Made by a program: the position numbers and the translations under genes
Assembly (NCBI GenBank): GCA_023627715.1
Contig: JAMAHW010000015.1
Span: forward strand, 496,001 to 560,000
Length of the DNA stretch: 64,000 bases
Reading direction: 5' to 3'
From: Periconia sp. R9002
Lineage: Eukaryota > Ascomycota > Dothideomycetes > Pleosporales > Periconiaceae
Notes under the pieces: model-generated
What the model saw: the letters and a program-made list of their open reading frames with translations, nothing else
Databases searched by the model: none
Told to the model about the DNA's origin: nothing
In this document: piece by piece, positions 22,638-34,700 of the stretch
Layout of the letters: each line of letters begins with the position of its first letter
How positions within the stretch are numbered: position 1 is the first letter of the stretch

Positions 22638-23899
22638 TGGCGTCAACCGACCAGCCCACCGAGGTTGCGAGCAAGGTGTTGCGGCGAGCCCAGGTCTCAA
22701 AGGTACAGGCAAACCCTTTCACTACCGAATAGAGCCCAAGGAAGGGAGGAAACCAGCGAGGAACGCAGCAAAGACGCTTTTCAGCTAACATTGCCCTGTT
22801 CAAGATGACCCGAACGCTGCAGAACCGCCTCGCTCTTGCCAATGTCAAGATCAAACACGGATGGCAAGACCTCTCTCTCGACCACCTCGAGCCCAGAGTC
22901 GACGTCGAGCTCAAGCGGAAACGACCGGGCTCCAGCAACCTTTCGGATGCATCGAGCGTCTCGGAGCGATTCTACCCTAGCAACGCACTCGACTCCTCGC
23001 CCCTCCAAGCACCCATCTTCTCGGACGACGTCCGCCCCTCAAACAGTCGGTCGGGTACTAGCCATAGCCAGAGCAAGCGGCCTCGCTATTCTCAAACTTT
23101 CAACAGATACCCCGGCTCGTCCAATCATACCCGTGCCAAAGTGAGGACGTCGGCTTCGACATCGTGGAAGAACAGCTTTCAATTGCCCGAGTCATCACCC
23201 GTCTACCATCGTAGACATGCTCGCTTTGGACGGACAACACATGCTCCTCGCCTCTCCTTCGTCTCCGAGACGTCTACCATCCCCGACGACCCTCGCTCTC
23301 CCCTCCTTTCCGAAGACGATGACGAAGACCTACCCATCTCCTCCTTCCAGTTGAGCCATACCTCACACCTACCGTCTACTCCACCAAGGGTTCCTCGTAC
23401 TCCTCCTCTCGGCGGTAGATCTCTGCGTCTTCGTCAGAGTGGCTTCAATGCTGCTGGCGCTGCCCGGGAAGGTCGAAAGGGTGACCATGATGCCGGCTTG
23501 CTCATGTCCTTTCCTACATCACCATCTCCAGCCCGTCACGCCTCATCGTCAAAACCTCGTATCGTGGAACCGTCTACACCCCCACCGAAATCTACACCTC
23601 TGCCGTCGTCCATGATGTCCACCCCTGGCGGCGGCGGATCTTTTCCTCCCTTTGGTCTGCAGACGCCTTCTACCAACGTCAACTTTGCCGACTTCCTTAA
23701 CATGTCCCCTAGCCCTGCACAAGTAACCACCACCAACTCGTGGAACCGAACACCAATCGCCGCGAAAACACCTCTTGCGACCCGTGAAGCACGGCGAAGG
23801 CTCAACTTCGATAATCTCCTGCCCCCCACGAGCGATTCCGCACGCATTGGCAAAGTTGAAGGCCTTGGTATGGATCTAGGTGGGGAGCTTGTGTCATGA
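22637..23899 (+). CDS. Whi5/Nrm1-type G1/S transcriptional repressor
   Basis: Proposed exons 22637..22702 and 22805..23899 give 386 aa. The 102-bp intron is supported by a GTACAG donor, a GCTAACA branch site at 22784 and AG at 22804, and it joins two frames in phase. An ATG at 22805 would give a shorter alternative. The short N-terminal motif LQNRLALANVKIKHGW (residues 27-42) is the Whi5/Nrm1 family hallmark. The remainder is disordered, rich in SP/TP sites (candidate CDK sites), with a nuclear-signal-like KRKRP and a conserved NFADFLNMSPSPAQ near residue 316 that could be the co-factor-binding element. Family members bind SBF/MBF and repress G1/S genes until phosphorylated by CDK. The promoter carries MCB-like sequence. 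Confidence 0.8.
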
Positions 23900-25682
23900 A
23901 GTTGATACTACACTACCGAATACCATGATGAAGCCAAAAAAAGCAACCCCCCTTGTGTTTCAGGGGAATGATTAATGACACTACAAGATGACAGCGGCTG
24001 TATACCTTGCATACATGCAATCACTGTCGACCCTACCCTGCGTTGGATCTGCTGTTGTGAACGGCAAACTACCCACTTTCTGTCCTTACCCAAAGCACCG
24101 GCGTTTAGAGATTTTGCATTCTTCTGGAATTATCTTCCAGAGCGGGCGCATACACACAGCCCTTTTCCTTGGCGTTGACAGCAGAGCTACATTTATCTGG
24201 ATGGACCAATGAAGAATGGAGCCAGAGAAGCGGAATTAGCATATTATGCCGGCATGCAATGATGGCTGGCGGTACAGCGAGGCTAGCTGTGTAATAGGCG
24301 CCTGTAACACCCTTTTCCTAGCCATACCCTCGTCGCGAGCAGAGCGGCGAAGCAATGTATTTTTGGAGTCTCTTGTCCCTTTGTACTTGTTCTTTTGTGT
24401 TTTGACATGGCGGGGCGTGGAACATTTTTGCTTTGTTTGCATTTCGCATATCCGCACCGTAGCATATGATAGCATGTCATGTCTTAGCGCACATGGTCAG
24501 ATGCCGGGAGAAGCGAATCGATAGCTATATTTTGACCCATTGCAGTAGTATCAGCGCACCTTGCATTCTTGGACGTTAACAAACCTGTTTGTCTGGGGCG
24601 GGCGCGGCTTGAGATTCGCTAATGAGATGTGCCGGCGGATGCGAGAGACCAGGCACCGGCATCGTACATAGATTATACGTGTAGGGTGCGGAGAGCGAAT
24701 CGTATAAACGCCACAGGTTCGAGCGTGTCAATGCACTGCGGCGGAGGAGCTCCCCCATTGGAGAGAGATAACCCTACGACAGCTGGTAACCCACCCTTTT
24801 CTTTGGTCCAGGCAAGCAGCAAACAAGAAACGCAATGCAAAGGCAATGCGAAAGCAACGCAGAGCAGAGAAGAGCAGCGGCTAGCGTACAGATGTGCAGT
24901 TGCAGACTGCGAACTCGATGCTCGCCGCAAGGCACACGACAAAGCTAGCTAGCTAGCCAAGCTATGGTTAACCTCCCTACCCATGCATCATTCTTTCTCA
25001 CCCGTAGTAAGTGCGGCTTGATAATTCCCCCATCCATGACGATAGTCTACCTACTACTATGTTCCCCTGTGCCTCTTCCTTCTCGATAAATGGTGCATGC
25101 AAGCAAGCCACGGACTTGCGTGTGCCACGGCTTCTTTTAATGATTACCTACCTACCATTTCTTAAAAACGAAGGATATTGTGCAATGCAGTGCAGTGCAA
25201 TGCAGTACAGTGAGTCATTCATCCCTTTTCGAATCTGTACCGTACCGTACCGTAGCAACTGTAACTGTACACGCGCAGGGCAGGGCAGCATGTGGATAGG
25301 ATAGGTCAAACGCATGCAAATGCATGCTTTCATGCAGGATACCATCCTAGCCCTACCACCCACCTTACCATACCCAAACCCGATCACCCACTCAATCAAT
25401 CAATCGCGTTTCCCCGGAGTTGGGTACCTAGGTACCTACATGTACCTACGGCGGGGTTGTGGTTGGGGCGTAACCAACCAACGAACCAACGAACCAGAAA
25501 ACAATCAATCAATCGATATCTGCTTGGTAGGTACAGCAAACGTAGGATTTTCCGGACGGGCGTAAGGGTAAGCACATGGGATGGGCCCAATCAGCGAATC
25601 AAAAAGCACGAATGAACGATGAACGAACGAACGCGGCCGCGCCGCCCCAGATCAATTTACGCGTTCGTCGGGAAAGGGACGC

Positions 25683-25717
<35 letters not shown>

Positions 25718-26870
25718 TGGGGGACGTGTCGTGTTCGCGCTTTGAGTGAGTGCTTCGCTCGGTTTTTTCGTTTGTGTGTGATTTGTGTGTATGAAGGGAA
25801 GAAGACTTTTTTGTTTGTTTGTTTATTTGTTTGTTTTTGTTGCGAAAGACGCTAATCTAAGTTTTTTTTTTCTTTCCATCTCTTCTTATGTGTGGATCTA
25901 GTGAGACTTCTTTTCTCTCTCTTCGTCTTTTCTTCTGGTTTAGTTGGTTCGTTTCGGCGATGGCACGAGTGAGAAATCGGCGCTTAACTTACTGACTTTT
26001 AGCGTGTTTTGATCTGATTTGATGATATGTAACATACATGTACCGTTTTTTAACGGAGATAATTACGAAGAGTAAGTGTATTGTATGTATCTCATCGCAT
26101 CATCCCTCGGGTAATCAATACCAAGTCGACAGGGGACTGGGTGGGTAAGCTCCCATCCCTTCGGGGAAGCGTATCCGTACCAACGGGGCAGGAGACATGG
26201 TCCGTGATGGGGTTGGACGAGCGAGCGAAGCAATATCTTTTTTTTTCCCTTTAGGTTTAAAGTCTCGCTATCTCGGAGACAATCGTCGATCTTTGGTTTG
26301 CTCCGCGGTCGTCTTGTGGGGGGGGAATGTTGTGAGTGTGAGGGAGTTTGCTTGTATGGTTTTTTTTACAACCACAGCGGTTCGTTTTTTTTTTGCTTAC
26401 GGGAATATGTGGTGTGCAGTTTGAATATCTGATTTTTTTTTGGATTGTCTTTCGCTACGGTTTTCACTCCTTTCTTTAGAAGTGGAAGGAGGAGTGAGAG
26501 AAAGCTACATAAGAGTCCCTGGCCCTCCAAGGGTACATGCGAGAGGGATATTTATCCTTCCTCACCCAATCGAACAATCGAGCGACTCGCTTTTTGGAAA
26601 GAACAAGGGGGGAATGTACATGATGAACATCGTTGCTCGTGATACAGGAAATGAAGAAAATACATCATACACGTAAAACATTACTGGGAATGAAGAACAC
26701 TGTACAAAACGACATGCGTAGAGGAAAAAAGAACAGAAGAGCAGAAAGGGGGTATGTAACAGAAAAGTAAGTGTATGCGTTCGATGAATTGGAGACCTTG
26801 CCCATGCTCATGGGAAGGGGGTTAGGGAAAGGGTGGAGGGAGAGAAGGAGGAGGGGAGGAGCGGTCGAGG
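23900..26870. other. 3-kb gene-poor spacer
   Basis: No ORF here has family resemblance or sensible composition. Contents: TACCTA/GGTACC motif cluster near 25135-25450, (GA)n at 25684-25711, TTTG-type repeats near 25810-25840, and polyT runs near 25862, 26239 and 26430. Direct CAGTGCAATG-like repeats lie around 25180-25210. It probably includes the 3' UTRs of both flanking genes, which converge on it. Confidence 0.4.
25684..25711. repeat. (GA)14 microsatellite
   Basis: Uninterrupted GA dinucleotides over about 28 bp, followed by aaagagatgg. Likely length-polymorphic. Confidence 0.9.
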
Positions 26871-27615
26871 TTATTCGTATTGATTCCTGTTGACATTGGA
26901 AGCAATCACCATCATCCAGACGAGAAACACGGTTCCGACGATGTAGAATGCGAAGGCGGCTTGCCAGCATTGACCTGTAAGTCTCCAGTGTTAGCGCGAT
27001 ATCACAACTTCAATTCTGGTTTTCAAAACTCTTCTCGTCCAACATTCTAACCTCATAACGATCCTCGAAAAGACAGAGGAATTAGGAACTTACAGATATT
27101 CTGCTGTTGTAACCAGGCCAGCGTGTTCACCGACGGTCCATACTGCCGCATGTTCCCCACGAACCGATTGCACTGGTTGTTCACGTTGGGGCCACCGAAG
27201 AGTTGCATGGCTGTGCCGATGATGCCAGCGATGAAGAGGACAAGGAGGATGAATGAGAAAAGCATCATGATGCCTGGAAGTAAGCGGCGTTGCGAAATGA
27301 GGATCATCATGATTATGATGAAGATTATAGCGACGACGCCTACGGAGACGCCGTAGGGCATGATCCTATTTGGCAAATGTTAGCTGTGGACTGAAAAACC
27401 GGACGAACCATGTGTAGAAGGTGTAGAAGATCAAGAGAAGCTTACCAAGGAGTACCCAATCTCATCTGGTTCTGAATCGTCATGAATTGCGCGTTGACAC
27501 CGAGAATCGTGCCTGCGGCTGCGAGCATCACGATCCACCAGAAATTGAGCTGCGCATCGGGCCAGTAGTACTTCTCGCGCACCACGACGGCTGATCCAAT
27601 CACGGTGCGTGCCAT
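26871..27615 (-). CDS. Small four-TM membrane protein of unknown function
   Basis: Exons 27615..27446, 27365..27094 and 26974..26871 give 181 aa; introns are 80 and 119 bp and junctions keep frame (TG|G Trp; T|GT Cys). Four hydrophobic segments are visible: FWWIVMLAAAGTILGV, VVAIIFIIIMMILI, MLFSFILLVLFIAGIIGTAM and FAFYIVGTVFLVWMMVIA. Between TM3 and TM4 lies a loop with NQCNRFVGNMRQYGPSVNTLAWLQQQNICQCW; its three Cys (one before, two after) could form disulfides if lumenal. There is no cleavable signal; the N-terminus MARTVIGSAVVVREKYYW is short and polar. I recognise the pattern of conserved uncharacterised ascomycete proteins with tetraspan, MARVEL-like size but cannot name a family. The even intron spacing and clean splices make it a real gene. 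Confidence 0.82.
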
Positions 27616-29230
27616 TGTAACTATTCGCCCTTCCTTGAAGTATCAAATAGCTTTCTCGCGACAGTTATACGGCGGTTCCGGGTATGCGTGTGAGCGCGCC
27701 GTTCCGAGTCGTCGGGATGGTCGGAGGCAGTGGAAATACGGTATGGGAAACCCCGTGAATGTAGAGACAGCAAAGAGAAATGCCGGTTTGACCGTCTTTT
27801 CCTTCCCGCCGCTGGTCTCTTCCCCAATTGTTGGGACTGGATCCCAGAAGTTGGTGGTGTGTTTCCTTTCTTATGCGCCAACCCCCAGCAGAACCGCTCT
27901 TCCTCTCCAATCACACGATAGGAGGATCGCTAGAATCCTATTGATTCTCGTTGCGTCGCTCCGTCTTTTGTGTCCTCCCGCTCCTTTTCTTTGACCGTTC
28001 GAATGCCTCGGGAGGAAGGAATAGCCCCGCGTCAACGACGAACGTAAATCGCGCAGCCTCGAGTCTCAGCCGTTCAAATCTCTGGAATCTCCAATGGCGC
28101 AGACGGGTACGCGATGTGATGCGGTACGAGGTGAAGCTGGGGCCGGGTGAGTATGTGGCCTGAGGTTCGAATTGCTCGTTGTTGCTATGCGAGGTGTCGA
28201 ATAACAAACAATGACGAGGTGTCGCTAATCCGTCGCTCAATGCCGTTGGAGTAGTGACTGAGCAGGCCTGCTATGCTGTAGAAAGCGAGAGAATTGGAGA
28301 TGTTTGCGCACGAGAATTTGCTTCAATCCGAGAGTGCATGTGATTGCGCAGAACAAACCAGTTTGTTGCAAGTCGTGTACCTGGGGTGCGATTTGCGTCG
28401 GCGTGGAATGCCGATGGGGAAGGCTGGGGACGGATCGGCCCCAGCCCCTCCCGCTGCCGCCGACAACTCAAGAGCATCTGCTTACCTATTTCAGCAAACA
28501 ACCTTGATTTTTTTTGTTAGGTGACGCTACTAATTGTCATTAATCAATTTTCTCGTCTGCTTCTTTCACAGCAGAACAGAAAGCAATTGACCAAGAGATG
28601 GCGGACAACAGCCGAAGAGAAATGTACCACCGCCCTGTAGACAACGGCATGAATTGTTGAAGTTGGCTCATATCCACTCACTAATACCCAATATAACTGC
28701 CTTCTCCGAGGCCCACGAAAACACGCAGTTAGTTATTTTGGCTTACATTGTTCTAATGTATTCTGAACGATCCCCCAAAACCAGAGAAAAAGTAGGATTT
28801 GTTTACATACACACCCATCCCTCCCTCGCCTTAGGGACAAGCACGAAACATCTCACCACGGAAAAAACAATGGAGGGAAACAACAGGGTGTTCATCTATT
28901 TCTTTATTTCTTGGAGAACAAAATAATCAATCAATTACCTTCCTTTTTCCCTTATTAGGATATTACATAAATACGTACGTGAATTCCATCCTCCAAAATC
29001 TATACTATATCGTGGGAATACAATGTCATGCCATCCCATGTACCACGACCATCATCACCAACCACACCAACGAAAGAAAGTAAATGTATGGAGAGGTATA
29101 TAAATGGCCTACAAAACAAGCAAACAAAAGCCATCCATAAACCAACTCCGTCTCCTTTCCACCCTTCTTTTCTCCTTTCATCTACATTACATTCATTACA
29201 TACCTACCTATTCAAACTCCCCTCGCCCTT
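27616..29230. other. Spacer: promoter of tetraspan gene and 3' side of LCB1
   Basis: 1.6 kb without a supportable gene; both flanking genes are on the minus strand. The part next to 27616 is GC-balanced promoter-like sequence; 28500-29200 is AT-rich with short C/A-rich runs, likely LCB1 3' UTR. Confidence 0.35.
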
Positions 29231-31050
29231 CTACTTCCGCGCCTTGAGCACCTTGGTGATGGCATGCCTGATGATGGTCCCCGCCTTCTCCGTCTCCTTC
29301 TTGGTCAAGCCAGACGTGACGCAGACCTTGAGTGCGGGTTGAGGTTGCCAGCCCTGGTCGCGCGGGTTGGCGCCTTGGCCTAGAGGGTAGGCTTTCAGGC
29401 GCGTTATGAGGACATTGTTTGTGAGGCACTGTTTTAGACGCAAGATTAGTAGATGGTTCTTTCTATACCTTGGTGCCTATTTCATTTTGAAGGCCAAGGA
29501 CAGGATGATTGATAGGAGAGAATGGGAAAACGAACCTCGTCAACGACATCCTGGAACACTTCATTCTGATCCTGCGTGCTGAGGTTCTTGGACGCCACGA
29601 CCTCATCCTTCAACACCAGTATCAAGACCGGATTATCCACCATGCTAGTACACCTCACCCAATCGCTCCTCGGGTCAAGCTGCGCGCGCATCGCCTTGAT
29701 GTTGTCGCGCAAGCCGGTCAAGATCTCGGGTTGCTCCTGCAGCATAGCGATGGTTTCGCTGGCCGTGGTCGAGAGCAGCGCGGGCAGCGCGGCCGAATAT
29801 GTGTATGACGCCGACGAGATGCGCTGGTGCTCGACGACTTCCTGGCTGGCGGCGCAGAAGCCCCCGGCGGCGGAGAGCGGGCCGGCCAGACTGCCTATAA
29901 TCATATCGACTTCTGAGGCATCCACGTTTTGAGCTTCCGTGAGGCCGCGGCCTGTTCGGCCGAGGACGCCGTAGGACCATGTTTCGTCGAGGATGAGGCG
30001 GAATTTGTACTTGAGCTTGAGCTCGACCTAGATCGATAGTACGTTAGTCATTCACGTCCGCGTATCATGGCAGGCGCGTTTCCATCTCACCAGTTTTGGC
30101 AGGTCGGACACATCGCCAATATTCTCAAACATGCCCTCTGTGATGATGAACCTTCGAGTTAACGGTTTCTTTGCCTGCTCTTTCGTGACCTTCTTCAGTA
30201 CGTTTTCCAAATCATCCATATCCCCGTGTTCATACCACCGCACTGTGCTTCTGCTGATCTGAATACCCTTCCTGACTGCAAAGTTGACCGCACGATCTGC
30301 AACTATGATATCTCCGCGCTTCGAAAATGAGGGAATAACACTGCTGATTGTGGAGAAACTCTGCGCGTATATAATGCAGGCGGGAGTGCCGAGATGAGCT
30401 GCAACATCCGCTTCCGTCTTCATGTGTACATCCTGTGTGCCGTAGAATCCGGGAGGTCCGCAAGGACCAACACCGTATGTGCGTAGGGTGGTGATGGCTT
30501 TCTCTTTGAGCATTTCGTTGGAGGTGAAGTTGTAGAAATTGTATGAGGCAAGATTCGTCACGGTACGGCCGTTGGAGAGTTTCGATTTGGGTCCCGTCGG
30601 TCTGTGTAATCAACCAGTCAGTCAGTCAGTTCCAAGACGTAGAGGGAGGCAACGCACCCCACAATGACAGCTCTCTTCTCCGTCTCCATTTCCTCAAACG
30701 ATGTGGGAGGTGCCACGAGTGGCTCCGGGGTCCAGTCATCGACCAATTCGTCAATCTCCTGGCCAGTCATCAGCAACTCAAGCACAAAAACCCTCAAGGT
30801 CCCCCCTTTTTTCCAATGAACGTACTTCTTCACTCAATTTCACCTTCTTCTGAGTACTGTAACTTGGCGCCAACATGTACCGCACTGCAAACAGGAATAA
30901 GAACAACTCGATCGCGCTGCGCACAGGATCGTTCTGGTAGCTTGACTTGATGTATCGTAGAATGATGGCAGATCCGGGCATGCGCTGGAATTGTGAGGAG
31001 GCATCGTGCAGGATGCGCGTAACCGCCGTCTGTGCCTCTTGGAGATCCAT
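29231..31050 (-). CDS. LCB1: Serine palmitoyltransferase subunit 1
   Basis: Exons 31050..30826, 30758..30658, 30601..30091, 30027..29536 and 29428..29231 give 508 aa; four GT-AG introns keep frame. One N-terminal TM segment ([15 protein letters not shown]) precedes an alpha-oxoamine-synthase fold: [66 protein letters not shown]. The PLP-lysine motif expected in the catalytic partner Lcb2 is replaced by [12 protein letters not shown], as is normal for Lcb1. The Cys of VGPCGPPG corresponds to the residue mutated in human SPTLC1 neuropathy. With Lcb2 it condenses serine and palmitoyl-CoA, the first step of sphingolipid synthesis at the ER. It lies downstream of FKS1 on the same strand. Confidence 0.95.
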
Positions 31051-31705
31051 GATGCGTATATGTTGGATTTGGATAAAGGAGCGAAGCTTTTATGGGGAAA
31101 GGAGCGTGGGGTGAAGCACTTGGGTGGGCGGCGACGTCTAGTTGGGTTCAATGGATGTTGGCTCGGGGGTGCATGCGGCGTTTCTCGGGAGAGAGCACGA
31201 TCCCACGATTGGAAACCACGACGCACGGGCGCTCCAACTTCCCAACAACGCTCATACATCGTGGCATCACTACACCAACAGATCCAAATCTTTGTACACG
31301 CATGGTCGAGGCAAAAAATCACGGTAGAATGTTTCATTACGTTGAGATCCATACACTTATTTGAATGCAGCACTATTTAACATTTCATCCACCGCAGTTC
31401 AAGGACAAAAAAAGACAATAACACCCCAATGAGCAATCATAGTATATGTGCAGTCCGCTCTTAGTTGCGGAATGAAAGGTAAACGAAAAACGAGAGAAAG
31501 TGCAAAGAAAAACCTCTAATGCTCGCCTGTCAAACACCTCGAAACATGCGCGGCATACTTCGTGTAGAGTGCCCAAATATTACAGCCAATATTGACAGCT
31601 CCTGCTCAGAGCATGCGCCACGGAATGCGCCTTGTTGTACAATGCAGCCGTAATGTGTAAACCTGAGAGAACGAAAAAACCCAGTCGTTGTTCCGACCGA
31701 CAACT
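31051..31705. other. Spacer between FKS1 3' end and LCB1 5' end
   Basis: 655 bp in a tandem arrangement. It holds the FKS1 3' UTR and LCB1 promoter; no ORF or motif stands out. Confidence 0.35.
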
Positions 31706-34700
31706 TTAGAATGCCAACATGCGGCGAGCATCGGTAGCCGATGAAGCAGCTCCAGTTGAATCGCCACCAGCACCCCCAGGACCAGGGCAGGCTCCCAGAA
31801 CACATGAGCCTGTGACCGAAGTCTTCGTATCATTGTTGTTGGGGGAGGTGGGTTGAAGGAGGAACATCAGGGTATTCTCGCGGAACTTCTTGTCGAATGT
31901 CTTGTCGAGATTGAACACGGAGGGGTTGCGCAGTGCTACAGGTCCAACGAGCAGAGCGAGGAACACAACAAGCATGACGAAGTAGAGAATGGCATATCGA
32001 ATCACACGACGTCTTCGAAGCTTGGTCTGCTTCAAAGAATAGATGGGAGGGCGGATTTGACGGCTGTGAAGTGTAAGCGAGGGCTATTCAATGACAAGGA
32101 GTAACGTAAACATACCTGGGTCGAAGCCAGAAGAGAGCGACAGAGTGGATCTTGTCGGCATACGGAACCAACAGGATCGGGAGCATGAAGAACAGGAGGA
32201 AATGTCCGAGGATAAAGTCTCCTGCAAACATACCCAGTTCGGTAATCTTACAGAGGAACTCACGACCGGGTTGGGTAATCGTGTGCCATCCCATGGTGTA
32301 CCATTTACCAGTCCACCATGCAATGTTGGCAGTGTCACTCTTGAACTCACGGGTCAAGGCAAGAGCAACAATCAGCTTGAAGACGAAGCGCTGAATGGCC
32401 ACAGAAGCGATCATGCCCAACAGAGCCCTCGAGTAGTTGAAGCCTTCCAAGAACATCATCACCAGGAAGAAGGCAAGGAGCATGATGACAGCGATAGCGT
32501 GAGCAATAGCGGCCAAAACGGCACCGAACTTCTTGCAGCACATGCTGAGGAGAGGACCACCACAGCAAGCCAGGGCAAAGAGACCAGCGAGGACACCAGC
32601 GTTAACGGCCAGAGGACCCAAAGCCACGATACCGACACGGATGAGAGAATTGGTACCGTTTTCGATGTTGGGTGTAGGGGTGACCTGGCTTTGATCGGCA
32701 TCTTTCACACCAGTCTGAGCGTTGATGAAAAGGTAAGGAATCAAGGTGATGGCGACCAACACAAGCGGACCGAGGATCTCTGCCATGAAGATGTTGCCGA
32801 AACGAGCACGGGGAACATCGCCAGAAAGCTTCGAGGACGGATCGCCCAGAACCTTACGCTTGAAACCAGTGAGACGAGTCCGTGAAAGGCGGCAGTAACC
32901 GATCCAAGAAGCGCTGTGAGAGCGGGTATTACCACGCGACAACCAGCGAAGATACTCCCTGTAGTCGATGAAGAAGTCGTCCCATGAGAATTGATGAGGG
33001 TTGAACAGGAATGGGGCCAAGCAGAGCGAAAGCAAAGACGCCCAGAAGTAGACTAGCCAAGCACCCCAGATGGTCATGGTAGCGAACAGCAACATCATCA
33101 ATGATCGTGCACCAATGTAAATGGACGGACTGGCGAAGCGAGAGTACAGGATGCCGAAAGGAATACGGGCAGTAGCGAAACCACGTCCGGTACCAATGTA
33201 GCGGGCACCACCAAAGGTCAGCACAGTGTGCAGCGAGTTGGCGTAGATCTGGACAACGAAAATTTCGAAGAATGGAGATCCAGAAGAGAAGTGCTTGCCG
33301 AGACGGGTCATGGCGCGCCACGCTCCACGCTCGGTCAATTCTTGAACGGCCAGAGGAATAAAGGCAATGAAGAACACGATGAAGATGGACAGAATGACAA
33401 TGGAGATCCAGTTCTGAACAGGGACCAGATTGGCACATCCGTTTGGCCATTGGGGATCCGTGATCGGAATGTCCTTGTTGTAGCGGCAGATGATGGACTC
33501 GTGTGTGAGAGCTCCCAAGTGGATCAGACAGAACATGATGGTTTGCACGGACAACATGATGAAGGAGTTGTTGACGTGGAAACCAGGATGGGCATAGTAG
33601 AATGACAGGAAGCGATCCAAGGGAAGCTGTGTACCAAGGTAATAGTATTCACGGGACAACATCTGTTCGCCCATACCAGTACCAATTTTGGTGGTGAAGT
33701 TGAGCACAGAGCCAAAACCAAGATCACGACCTTTACCGCACTGGTAGTATTCACAGTGCTTGATGCGGCCACCACGGAGCAGAGCAGTCATACCAGCGTA
33801 AATATCCTCGTTGAGATGGAGACCTTTTTGGGCCTTGGAAACACCACCGCGAGTTGTCATGAAGATACCGTTGAGGAAATCAGGGTGACCATAATGGAGT
33901 TTACCGCCAATCTTAGCCAAGGTACGGGCAAACATGGTACCAAAGGTCTGTTCCTTTCCGGCAGCCACGTCACCCAAGATACCAATGTTCTCGGAGAAAA
34001 TGTATTCACGAGCACCGAGGATAGCGACAGGGTTGAAGTTGGTGTTGGGAAGGCCAGGTGTGTAAGGCGAGACGTTGTCAGTGGTCATTTCCTCGAATTC
34101 GGCAAGTACACTACGGATCTTGAGACACTCCTCCAAGTAGTTGTCCTGATTGGCATCAATAAGTTGGATGTACTCGCCACGGTAGAAGATGATACTGTGA
34201 TTCTGGTTGTCGGATTTACCGTCACCGAGAATAGGGTTACCGGAAAGCTGGATGCGGAATTTGGGTCGTCGCATGCCATTGTCCATTAGCTCCGAGTGAC
34301 CATCGATCAGTGCCGAGTAGATACGAGGCTCATCACCTTCATTGACAGGGGGTTCTTCGTCGAGATAAGCAATCTGCAGATCGGGGTAAGCACGGAGCAA
34401 GAACTCAGTGTTCTCACGCTCTTCCTTGTTGAACTTGGAGTAGCGCTGCATGGAGACGCAAATCTTGTACTTTCGTCTGGCCATGCGCTCGAGTTCACGC
34501 TCCAGCTTGTCCGAGTTGCCTCCAAACATTTGAACGACTTCAGGGTTCTCGACACGGTAAAGAAGCTTGATGGCACGGCTGTAGTTCATGAAACCAGAGA
34601 TTGTGCGGTACAGTGTCTGTGATCGGAGAGAAGCCCAGATACGAGTGCGGAGAGTGTACTCGGGAGCGGCAGATTTGAATCCAATGCAGTAGAACGGAAG

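Noticed and set aside
24246..25615. Several 70-107 codon ORFs in the 3-kb spacer
   Set aside because: Low-complexity translations, no introns linking them in frame, and repeats throughout.
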